A DNA stretch of 8,981 nucleotides from positions 1 through 8,981 of the forward strand of contig SVEW01000053.1 of NCBI GenBank assembly GCA_015057205.1, read 5' to 3'. This DNA is from Lachnospiraceae bacterium. Lineage in GTDB: Bacteria; Bacillota; Clostridia; Lachnospirales; Lachnospiraceae. The notes under the pieces are model-generated. The model was not told the DNA's origin and did no database searches. It saw nothing but the letters and a program-made list of their open reading frames with translations. A program made the translations under genes and the position numbers. Positions 1 through 5,609 of the stretch are shown one piece after another. The stretch's first letter is position 1; each line of letters begins with the position of its first letter.

Positions 1-1438
1 GTAATTCGATTTCGATATTTTTACCTTCTTTGATGTCGATGTGTAATAAGCCGTCCTCAACATCCTGTGTGATGGTATACTCACATCCGCTTTCACTGCT
101 TGTAACAGTGACTTCAGGCTCTTCGCCTAATTGAGGAACCGTCTTAGAGGTTGTTAAGTAACGCATACGCTCTTTACCTACGGTATCAAAGATGGTATCG
201 GTCTGATGATGAACATTCAATCCAAGTTTTGGAGCAGAACCCATAACGGTGTTGGTACAATCGCTACAGTTACCGATTAAGATTTCGGTACAGCCCGCTT
301 TCTTGATGTTCATACATTTCTGAGCCTGTCCAGGACAGTTACCAGGATTCTCACACTTCAAGGTTCCCTTGATGTCCTGAGCCTGTTTACACTGTTGTAC
401 ACACTCAACAGTTGCGTTCATCTTCTTAGCGATGTCACGCATTCTTTCTTCGTTACCACCACATGCGCAGAGGAGAAGTCCCATCTTCGCACCCTTCAAA
501 TCTTCGAAAGGTTTGGTAACGATGATGCCTCCGGTTGTCTTAGTGATTGGAGCGTCTAAGGTAGTAGGTTTACCGGTAAAAGGTCCACCCATTACGATTT
601 CGCCGTATTCACCGTCGATACCGCCGGCACGTTCAATTAATTCACCCACAGTTGTTCCGATAGGAACATCGTAAAATACCCTGGTGTGTGTACCCCCTTT
701 TAATTTTCCTGCTACGGAAACATTCTTGGTAATCACAGGGCGTTTGTTAAGTACTGCTTCAGCAACACGCTGTACAGTCTCAACGTTAATTACTACAGAA
801 TCTGCAACAGATGGCAAGTCTGTAGGAGAGAGCAGTTTGCCAAGTACTTCACGTACAACGGCACGTTCCTCGCCCATTGGGTAAATGTCCGGTAAAAGAT
901 GAATGCGAATGCCTTCTTCTTTCTCACAGAGCTTAGCAAGGATATCCACTGCTTCTTTGTGCTTTGCCTTGATGGCAAAAACGCCTTCCTTTGCATTGCA
1001 AAGTTTCTTGAGGATTTTAACTCCCTCAATAATCTTAGGAGCATCTGCTTCTAGCTGTCCAATGTTGTGACCTAAGAGTGGTTCGCACTCTGCAGCGTTT
1101 ACTAAAATGTATCCGCCTTTCAGGTCAACGTTGATTTTCACAGCTGTTGGGAAACCAGCTCCTCCCATTCCTACGAGTCCGGCTGCTTTAATCAGCTCTT
1201 TCTCGTCAGCACCGGTTAACGGAACGAATTTATCTTCCTTCGGTTCTGCTTCCTTTGCATCAATGATGATAGCGGTATCTGTAATCTCAGCTACCTCACC
1301 ATCGAATGGAGAGTGAATGGCTGCGCCAAGCCCTGTGGGCTCAGCAATCAGTGCACCACGCTCAACCTTGTCGCCTACCTTAACGGTAGCAGCGCAAGGA
1401 GCGCCAATGTGCTGTTTTAATAAAATTGTGTACTTCAT
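1..1438 (-). CDS. prdC: PrdC-like RnfC-family electron transfer protein (proline reductase associated), 3' end off the window
   Basis: This gene starts at ATG 1436-1438 with GGAGG about 6 nt upstream. It stays open for 479 codons to the left edge, so the C-terminus is missing. In the family, PrdC is an RnfC-like iron-sulfur/flavin protein thought to pass electrons from NADH to D-proline reductase. Seen here: an N-terminal barrel-like RnfC_N region (HSPFDGEV, about residues 43-50); the Complex I 51-kDa/RnfC-like core with GMGGAGFPT at 90-98, YPMGEER at 186-192 and INVETV at 217-222; an SLBB-like stretch near 253-300; then a Cys-rich tail with Cys at 324, 326, 346, 350, 362, 368, 375, 383, 391, 394 and 452. 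The tail (CACGGNEER, KCENPGNCPGQAQKC, NCSDCTNTVM) matches my memory of PrdC and is not the standard RnfC ferredoxin motif. No in-frame TGA occurs in the visible part. The alternative is another RnfC-like protein, but the tail and the racemase nearby favour PrdC. Confidence 0.85.
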   Translation of the reverse strand, partial: MKYTILLKQHIGAPCAATVKVGDKVERGALIAEPTGLGAAIHSPFDGEVAEITDTAIIIDAKEAEPKEDKFVPLTGADEKELIKAAGLVGMGGAGFPTAVKINVDLKGGYILVNAAECEPLLGHNIGQLEADAPKIIEGVKILKKLCNAKEGVFAIKAKHKEAVDILAKLCEKEEGIRIHLLPDIYPMGEERAVVREVLGKLLSPTDLPSVADSVVINVETVQRVAEAVLNKRPVITKNVSVAGKLKGGTHTRVFYDVPIGTTVGELIERAGGIDGEYGEIVMGGPFTGKPTTLDAPITKTTGGIIVTKPFEDLKGAKMGLLLCACGGNEERMRDIAKKMNATVECVQQCKQAQDIKGTLKCENPGNCPGQAQKCMNIKKAGCTEILIGNCSDCTNTVMGSAPKLGLNVHHQTDTIFDTVGKERMRYLTTSKTVPQLGEEPEVTVTSSESGCEYTITQDVEDGLLHIDIKEGKNIEIEL

Positions 1439-1450
1439 GGGCACCTCCAT

Positions 1451-1551
1451 TAAGAATTGATAATTCTTTCCCAAATATATACATATATATTATACCTTAT
1501 TTACAATAAGAAAGGAAATGAACCCTAAGAATTGCAGATATAAAATTCTTT
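1451..1551. promoter_or_regulatory. Two AAGAATT/AATTCTT dyads flanking the prdC -10 element (candidate operators)
   Basis: Dyad A is AAGAATT, 3-nt spacer, AATTCTT (1452-1468). It lies between the predicted start and the prdC ribosome binding site. Dyad B is AAGAATT, 10-nt spacer, AATTCTT (1527-1550), roughly 45-68 bp upstream of the predicted start. Both copies share the longer arms TAAGAATTG and AATTCTTTC. An upstream and a downstream copy of one dyad suggest a regulator that acts at both sites; the adjacent LysR protein is one candidate. The role is inferred. Confidence 0.45.
1489..1517 (-). promoter_or_regulatory. Candidate prdC promoter
   Basis: On the minus strand a perfect -10 TATAAT lies at 1494-1489. 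A poor -35 (TTCCTT, 1517-1512) sits 17 bp upstream. The weak -35 fits a promoter that needs an activator. The predicted start, near 1482, leaves a leader of about 44 nt before the prdC ATG. The 162-bp gap between the LysR gene and prdC gives prdC room for its own promoter. Confidence 0.5.
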
Positions 1552-1578
1552 CATGTCTGAATTCGTGGTCCATTTCCT
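1513..1578 (-). repeat. 66-nt inverted repeat with nested stem between lysR and prdC
   Basis: Arms at 1513-1524 and 1567-1578 pair over 12 positions. In minus-strand RNA the only non-Watson-Crick pair is a G-U; in plus-strand RNA the same position is an A-C mismatch, so the structure is better as minus-strand RNA. Dyad B (1527-1550) forms an inner stem. Downstream on the minus strand comes a short pyrimidine-rich stretch, not a clean T run. It could be a weak terminator for the LysR gene, an mRNA end-stabilising structure, or simply DNA-level operator symmetry. Confidence 0.4.
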
Positions 1579-1600
1579 AGTTTATTATAGCAAATTATTG

Positions 1601-2482
1601 TTAATATTTGATGTTTAAAAGGATGCCCTGAGTGATTTCGATGAAGCGCTTTGCCGCATCAGAAAGGGGATCGTTTTTTATGTAAGCAATGCCAAGTTCT
1701 CGTGTAATAGCAGGAGAGAAAGGCAGATAATTCATAGGGTATTTCATGTCCAAAACTGATAACTGCGGCATGATTGTAAAACCAAGACCGTTAGCAACCA
1801 TGTGCATTAAGGACAAATCTTCTCTAGCGGTGCATACCACATTCACATGGACATTGTGGGTTACCAAAAGGTCGGGCAGGTCGGTGTAAACGTCTTTGTC
1901 CGGTAGTAAAAATGGCTTATCCTCAAACTCCGAGATAGGAAAGCTTGTCATACCTTTGGTGTTATAATTATCCGGCAAAAGTGCAAGCATGGGATCTTCA
2001 TAGAGCGGAATCCATTCCATGTCATCTGTAAGCGCCGTTTTGCTGATAAAAATGATGTCAGCTTTCTTTTCCTCCAGATAGGTGCAGAGGTCTTTCGGGT
2101 TGCCTTCAATCAATTCCAAAGTAGTTGTGGGGTTTTCTTTGAGAAAGGCCGCGCTGATTTCCGGGAGCCAGTTATGTGCCATGCTGGCTAATGTGCCGAT
2201 GGTGACATGACCGTCTTTTTTTTGCTTAAGGGAATCAGATACCCTGTTCAATTTACGATTTACGTCTAGCAACTCTTTTACAATGGGCAGAATGCGTTCC
2301 GCCTCAGGAGTCAGGGAGACTCCGTATTTGTTTCGTACAAAAAGTGGAAACCCCAGTTCCGCTTCCATAGATTTGAGGACGTGACTGACACCGGATTGGG
2401 TATAGCCCATGCGAATGCCGCTTTTGGTAAAATTACGGGTTTCAGCTACGTCGATGAATAATGCATAACGATTTAAATCCAT
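1601..2482 (-). CDS. LysR-type transcriptional regulator
   Basis: 293 aa, a normal length for the family. I chose ATG 2482 (MDLNRYALF): it has GAGGG about 8 nt upstream, and this is where LysR proteins normally begin; the frame extends further upstream but only as overlap with the neighbouring gene. The winged helix-turn-helix spans about residues 5-60 (FTKSGIRMGYTQSGVSHVLKSME, then LFVR and LTPEAE), with the linker helix to about 90 and the periplasmic-binding-protein-like effector domain from about 92 (HVTIGTLASMAHNWLPEI) to 285. Its ribosome binding site overlaps the stop region of the YcxB-like gene (13-bp gap), so the two are probably cotranscribed and translationally coupled. It lies directly upstream of prdC in the same direction, so prdC is a plausible target. 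The effector is unknown; proline or hydroxyproline would fit the context but nothing in the sequence proves it. Confidence 0.9.
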   Translation of the reverse strand: MDLNRYALFIDVAETRNFTKSGIRMGYTQSGVSHVLKSMEAELGFPLFVRNKYGVSLTPEAERILPIVKELLDVNRKLNRVSDSLKQKKDGHVTIGTLASMAHNWLPEISAAFLKENPTTTLELIEGNPKDLCTYLEEKKADIIFISKTALTDDMEWIPLYEDPMLALLPDNYNTKGMTSFPISEFEDKPFLLPDKDVYTDLPDLLVTHNVHVNVVCTAREDLSLMHMVANGLGFTIMPQLSVLDMKYPMNYLPFSPAITRELGIAYIKNDPLSDAAKRFIEITQGILLNIKY

Positions 2483-2495
2483 AGGTAATTCCCTC

Positions 2496-3077
2496 TTACA
2501 GTTTCTTAATCTTTTTGATTTTTGGGCAAACAGATACAAGGTAGTCCTTCAGTGCATCGTATTGTCCGTCGTTAACGGAGTCTTTAGGAAAGGAATAGAT
2601 TCCCTTCGGACCGGCTTCAGACCTGATGACAAGGCCAAGGGCATCTTTGCTCTCAATGATGTGTAATACGCGACTATATGGGTAGGATACTTCTTGACTT
2701 TGTGTTCTGTTACAAAATGTGTCTTCATAAAATTGAATGTGGATATGAAGGGGAGTTTTTCGCCCTTTTATCCGTTCGTTATAGGCAAGATCCGCATCAC
2801 CAATGGCAGTGGTTTTTGCCAGATGGCGTCCAATCGTGTATCGAAATATGTGAAGAGCACACAAAGCCAATAACCAGCCACCTATGTAGATGAGGTAAGT
2901 AGAAATGCTTAGGGTCTTTAAATCTAATGTTTTGGCCAAGGAAAAGGTAACAAAAAAACAGATGCAAGCCCAGGCAATCGGGTAGGTATATCGTTTGGAA
3001 TCCAAACGATATAATTCACAGGTTTGGGTTAGTGTTTCCATGGTTTCATCATAATTTGCTTCATAAATGGGTTTCAT
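2496..3077 (-). CDS. YcxB-like two-TM membrane protein, function unknown
   Basis: 193 aa; ATG 3077 has a strong GGAGG 8 nt upstream. Two adjacent hydrophobic segments (about 34-50 and 59-79) are followed by a soluble domain of about 110 residues. Around 109-165 this reads like the YcxB-like domain (HIHIQFYEDTF..., YSRVLHIIESKDALGLVI, IYSFPKDS), a beta-rich fold common in small Firmicutes membrane proteins of unknown role. The C-terminus is lysine-rich (KIKKIKKL). It is the first gene of a likely two-gene unit with the LysR regulator 13 bp downstream. I cannot assign a job; the pairing suggests only that it is expressed together with the regulator. The family assignment is from pattern memory and is moderately sure. 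Confidence 0.75.
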   Translation of the reverse strand: MKPIYEANYDETMETLTQTCELYRLDSKRYTYPIAWACICFFVTFSLAKTLDLKTLSISTYLIYIGGWLLALCALHIFRYTIGRHLAKTTAIGDADLAYNERIKGRKTPLHIHIQFYEDTFCNRTQSQEVSYPYSRVLHIIESKDALGLVIRSEAGPKGIYSFPKDSVNDGQYDALKDYLVSVCPKIKKIKKL

Positions 3078-3107
3078 AATGTTCCTCCAAAAATCCTTTT
3101 ACACTTT

Positions 3108-3136
3108 AGTATAGCGAAAAATGAAAAAAAACGCAA
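3108..3136 (-). promoter_or_regulatory. Candidate promoter of the ycxB-like/lysR unit
   Basis: On the minus strand TTGCGT (3136-3131), a 17-bp spacer and TATACT (3113-3108) lie just upstream of the YcxB-like gene. The spacer is mostly T and overlaps the T tract of the transporter terminator, so termination and the next promoter are packed into the same 60 bp. Confidence 0.55.
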
Positions 3137-3137
3137 T

Positions 3138-3172
3138 AAAAAAAGGAAAGACATCGCTAAGGATGCCTTTCC
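3138..3172 (-). terminator. Rho-independent terminator of the peptide transporter gene
   Basis: Arms GGAAAG-a-CATC (3145-3155) and GATG-c-CTTTCC (3162-3172) form a 10-bp stem with one A-C mismatch and a 6-nt loop. Read on the minus strand it is followed at once by seven Ts (3144-3138). It starts 30 bp after the transporter stop codon. Confidence 0.85.
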
Positions 3173-3202
3173 GATAATACTGAATGTTTTTTTGAATAAA
3201 TT

Positions 3203-4561
3203 TTACTGCTCGTCTGCATGGATTGCGGCTTCGAAACGTTTGGTAAATGCTAACATTCCAATTCCGATAGCAATGACGATGATAGCAGCAATACCGTATG
3301 CTTTTACGAAAGAAAACTTGGACATGAAGTTGTATAATGGTGCCTGAGCATATCCTACGAAAAAGATGATCAGTGGCCATACACCAAGTAAGGTTCCAAG
3401 TAACTTCTTTGGAGCATACTGGCTGATAAAGGAGTTTCCAAGTGGGGAGAAAATAACTTCTCCGACAGTCTGTGTCAATGCTGCTAAGAAGATAATCCAA
3501 ACACCAACCGGGGTTCCTTTACCTTCTTTACACATTGCAGCGGCGATAACCATGCACACAAGGCAAAGACCTAAAATCATAATACCAACAGCGGTTTTGG
3601 TGAACATGCTCCAGTCACCTTTTTCACGTTTTTTCATCTTAGCCCAGATTCCTGCAAAGATAGGACACAGAATAATACAAAGCAATCCGTTTGCAGAGTC
3701 GAACCAGGAAGAAGGAATCAGGAAGTTACCGATTGTCCAATCAGCCCAACCTTTACCACCAAGTTCAACAGGTCCAAATTCATAATATACAGGGTTGTAT
3801 ACTAAATACCAGAATAACCAAAATACACCAGAGAAGATAGTTAATACAACGATGGCAGCAACACGGTTCTTCTCAACGTGTGTAAGCGGTTCAGCCTGTA
3901 CCTTTTCAGCATTCTTATCCTTTTCGCTACGGTTGTCTACAAGGAATGGTTTCTTACCAGCATCGCCAAAGAATCTCATTCCGAATAACCACCATAAACA
4001 ATCAATGAAAAGGAAGAGTCCGCAAACTAAAAACATCTGACGGAATCCAATGTGCGTTGCAATTAAAGCAAGGAAGGTTGTTCCGCAGAATGAACCGATA
4101 TTAACGAACATGTACTGTACGTTGAATACGGAGTCCAACATATCCTGATCGGCAAGTGGAAACAGACGTCCACAGATACCTGACACATTACCCTTAAATA
4201 AACCGGTACCAAGTGAAACTAAAATAATTGCTACCCAAATAAGTGTCAAATCATTTGCTTGCCATGCACATAACCAACCGAGACCCATGATAATTTCTCC
4301 AATTGGAACTAAAATTCTAGGGCTGATAAAACGGTCAGCGATAATTCCACCCACAATTGGGGTGATGTAAGTAAAGGCTACCAAATAAGCAGCCATCATA
4401 GCAGCAACGGATTTGTCAAAACCAAGACCACCGAATGCCACTTTGGTTGCGATGAAAGCACCTAATCCCCATTTAGCTGCGTAATATGCACAACGCTCAA
4501 AAGAGAAAGAAAGCGCAGTGACATAGAAACCAAATGGCCATTTTTTCTTTGTGTTTTCCAT
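3203..4561 (-). CDS. POT/PTR2-family peptide transporter (MFS)
   Basis: 452 aa. Start ATG 4561 (MENTKKKWPFGF) has GGAGG 9 nt upstream; an upstream in-frame ATG at 4621 lacks a good site and would add a non-typical N-terminus. POT proteins import di- and tripeptides with protons. Family marks seen: FERCAYY at 21-27 in TM1, the PTR2 signature GGIIADRF at 71-78, GTGLFKGNVSG at 118-128, YMFVNIGSF at 150-158 (second PTR2 signature) and GEVIFSPLG at 367-375, with the conserved TM10 Glu at 368. About 12-14 hydrophobic segments are present, with a charged central loop at 200-232. Odd point: the coupling motif ExxER of TM1 reads FSFER here, so the first Glu is Phe19, while E22 and R23 remain. It follows the XRE-cupin gene in the same direction but has its own promoter. 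It may supply proline peptides to the neighbouring pathway; substrate is inferred. Confidence 0.88.
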   Translation of the reverse strand: MENTKKKWPFGFYVTALSFSFERCAYYAAKWGLGAFIATKVAFGGLGFDKSVAAMMAAYLVAFTYITPIVGGIIADRFISPRILVPIGEIIMGLGWLCAWQANDLTLIWVAIILVSLGTGLFKGNVSGICGRLFPLADQDMLDSVFNVQYMFVNIGSFCGTTFLALIATHIGFRQMFLVCGLFLFIDCLWWLFGMRFFGDAGKKPFLVDNRSEKDKNAEKVQAEPLTHVEKNRVAAIVVLTIFSGVFWLFWYLVYNPVYYEFGPVELGGKGWADWTIGNFLIPSSWFDSANGLLCIILCPIFAGIWAKMKKREKGDWSMFTKTAVGIMILGLCLVCMVIAAAMCKEGKGTPVGVWIIFLAALTQTVGEVIFSPLGNSFISQYAPKKLLGTLLGVWPLIIFFVGYAQAPLYNFMSKFSFVKAYGIAAIIVIAIGIGMLAFTKRFEAAIHADEQ

Positions 4562-4653
4562 TTCAAAATTCCTCCAACAGTTAAATTGTCCGAACGTTTC
4601 CGAGAACGGCGGGAAAACCATTCATTACAAAACCGCCTTTTGGAAACCGAACT
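4562..4653 (-). promoter_or_regulatory. Structured 5' leader of the transporter mRNA
   Basis: About 90 nt separate the predicted start (near 4652) from the ATG. Minus-strand RNA can form a nested fold: GUUUCC (4647-4642) with GGAAAC (4601-4596), and inside it GGCGG (4637-4633) with CCGCC (4612-4608), closing a 20-nt loop. It matches no riboswitch class I know. The fold is read by eye. Confidence 0.35.
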
Positions 4654-4659
4654 ATGGAT

Positions 4660-4700
4660 ACTTTACCATAAATTAGACTAAAGCACAACGCTTTAAAGCG
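4660..4700 (-). promoter_or_regulatory. Candidate transporter promoter with a perfect 12-bp palindrome upstream
   Basis: On the minus strand TTGTGC (4688-4683), a 17-bp spacer and TAAAGT (4665-4660) are preceded by TGG, which gives an extended -10. Immediately upstream of the -35 lies the perfect palindrome CGCTTTAAAGCG (4689-4700), a good size and position for an activator or repressor site. The rest of the gap to the XRE-cupin stop (4701-4753) is AT-rich with only a weak 5-bp hairpin (4718-4731), so read-through from the XRE-cupin gene is possible. Confidence 0.45.
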
Positions 4701-4753
4701 AAAAAGTTCATAAAATTTTCAAAAACTTGAATAATTATTAGAGGTATTTAGGG

Positions 4754-5311
4754 CTATACACGTGCATATTGTACAACTATACAGGCTTCAATCATGCATT
4801 CTCCCGTGTTTTTGTATACATAGTCATCAAAAGCATTATAGGAGGCAGAATCACCGGGCGTGAGGATATACTCCCGGTCGTTAAAAAGCAAAGTAAGCTC
4901 ACCTTTATACAGGGTTATATACTCCCTGGTTCCCGGCAGTTGTTTATGTCCTTGCATTTCTCCGCCAACGTCGAATTCTAAATCAAATATTTCGAAGTTC
5001 ATATGATCATCGCAGTTAAACAGTGGATACAAGCGGTATTTTCCATCGGATTCAGTAAGCGGAGTTATATAATGCTTGCTGACTTGAGAGATGGGTACCA
5101 TTCTTTCTGAGGTAAAAGCAGTAACCGGAACTTTTAAACCAAGCGATAATTTATAGACAGTTGTAATAGTCGGGTTCACTTCACCGCGTTCGATTTGGCT
5201 AAGCATGGACTTGCTTATGCCGGTTAATTTAGCAGTCTGCTCAAGGCTGAGCTCCCGTTTTTTACGTATTTCCTTTAGGTTATCGGCTACGCGTTGTGTT
5301 AATGAATCCAT
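4754..5311 (-). CDS. XRE-family regulator with C-terminal cupin domain
   Basis: 185 aa, the usual length for this class. Start ATG 5311 (MDSLTQRVADNLKEIRKKREL) has GGAGG 7 nt upstream; the frame runs on upstream but only through the promoter. The helix-turn-helix of the XRE/HTH_3 type covers about residues 8-63 (LSLEQTAKLTGISKSMLSQIERG). The single cupin fold covers about 100-180, with GHKQLPGTREY (H122, E130), YKGELTLLF and TPGDSASYNAFDDYVYKN. In the second cupin motif, where a metal-binding His is common, the sequence reads FDDYVY, so the metal site may be incomplete and the pocket may bind a small ligand. Regulators of this type often control amino acid or polyamine uptake and catabolism and usually regulate themselves. 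It is divergent from the permease gene and upstream of the transporter, so either could be a target. Confidence 0.9.
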   Translation of the reverse strand: MDSLTQRVADNLKEIRKKRELSLEQTAKLTGISKSMLSQIERGEVNPTITTVYKLSLGLKVPVTAFTSERMVPISQVSKHYITPLTESDGKYRLYPLFNCDDHMNFEIFDLEFDVGGEMQGHKQLPGTREYITLYKGELTLLFNDREYILTPGDSASYNAFDDYVYKNTGECMIEACIVVQYARV

Positions 5312-5348
5312 AGTGTTTCCTCCAAAATTCCAAAAATAATATGGGACT

Positions 5349-5388
5349 ATTATAGCGATTGGAAATAGACTTTGCAACAAGTGGAAAT
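5349..5388 (-). promoter_or_regulatory. Promoter of the XRE-cupin gene with ATTTCCA repeats around its -35
   Basis: On the minus strand TTGCAA (5377-5372), a 17-bp spacer and a perfect TATAAT (5354-5349) give a start near 5342 and a leader of about 31 nt. Two direct copies of ATTTCCA (as TGGAAAT on the plus strand at 5360-5366 and 5382-5388) lie 22 bp apart, one in the spacer and one just upstream of the -35. This placement suits autoregulation, which is inferred. Confidence 0.6.
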
Positions 5389-5429
5389 TAAAAATAATTG
5401 CATTATAATAGGTTAGAATTAAAAATATT

Positions 5430-5469
5430 TGTTCGATATAGTGGAAAAATGTTCAATATAGGCAGAAAA
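5430..5469. repeat. Tandem 20-bp direct repeat in the divergent regulatory hub
   Basis: Two head-to-tail 20-bp units (5430-5449 and 5450-5469) are identical at 15 of 20 positions and share TGTTC, ATATAG and a final AAAA. The 20-bp period is about two helical turns, so two protein dimers could bind the same face. The second unit overlaps the candidate -35 of the upstream permease promoter. Confidence 0.5.
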
Positions 5470-5481
5470 CTGTGATATAAT
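5452..5481 (+). promoter_or_regulatory. Upstream candidate promoter (P1) of the permease gene
   Basis: A perfect TATAAT (5476-5481) is preceded by TGA (extended -10). A weak -35, TTCAAT (5452-5457), is 18 bp upstream inside the second tandem repeat. A start near 5488 would give a leader of about 120 nt. Confidence 0.45.
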
Positions 5482-5513
5482 ACAAAATATTTGCGCTAAA
5501 TATTCAAAAATTA

Positions 5514-5543
5514 TTGACAAAAGGAAATATGCTGTGATATTGT
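5514..5543 (+). promoter_or_regulatory. Proximal promoter (P2) of the permease gene
   Basis: A perfect -35 TTGACA (5514-5519) is followed after 18 bp by TATTGT (5538-5543), again with TGA just before it. The P1 and P2 -10 regions share CTGTGATAT (from 5470 and from 5532), so they look like a duplicated core. The start would be near 5550, about 60 nt before the ATG. Confidence 0.6.
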
Positions 5544-5553
5544 GTGTCTATGA

Positions 5554-5587
5554 GAACGACACATGTTGTTCACGAAAGTAACGTGAA
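5554..5587 (+). promoter_or_regulatory. Two overlapping hairpins in the permease leader
   Basis: Hairpin 1 pairs GAACGAC (5554-5560) with GTTGTTC (5565-5571) around a 4-nt loop, with one G-U in RNA. Hairpin 2 pairs TTCACG (5569-5574) with CGTGAA (5582-5587) around a 7-nt loop. They share 5569-5571, so they compete in full length. They fill most of the leader predicted from P2 and end just before the ribosome binding site. Confidence 0.4.
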
Positions 5588-5609
5588 GGATTTGAGGAGG
5601 TAACGTATT

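Noticed and set aside
432..1316. Several short open frames on both strands within prdC
   Set aside because: The minus-strand frame from 1438 is continuous to the edge and carries all RnfC/PrdC motifs; the others are overlapping shadows.
3099..3500. 133-codon open frame on the minus strand overlapping the transporter 3' end
   Set aside because: It is in a different frame of the transporter gene and runs through its terminator; it has no plausible start signal.
3366..3785. 139-codon open frame on the plus strand inside the transporter gene
   Set aside because: Antisense to an intact POT gene with all family motifs; no ribosome binding site or promoter.
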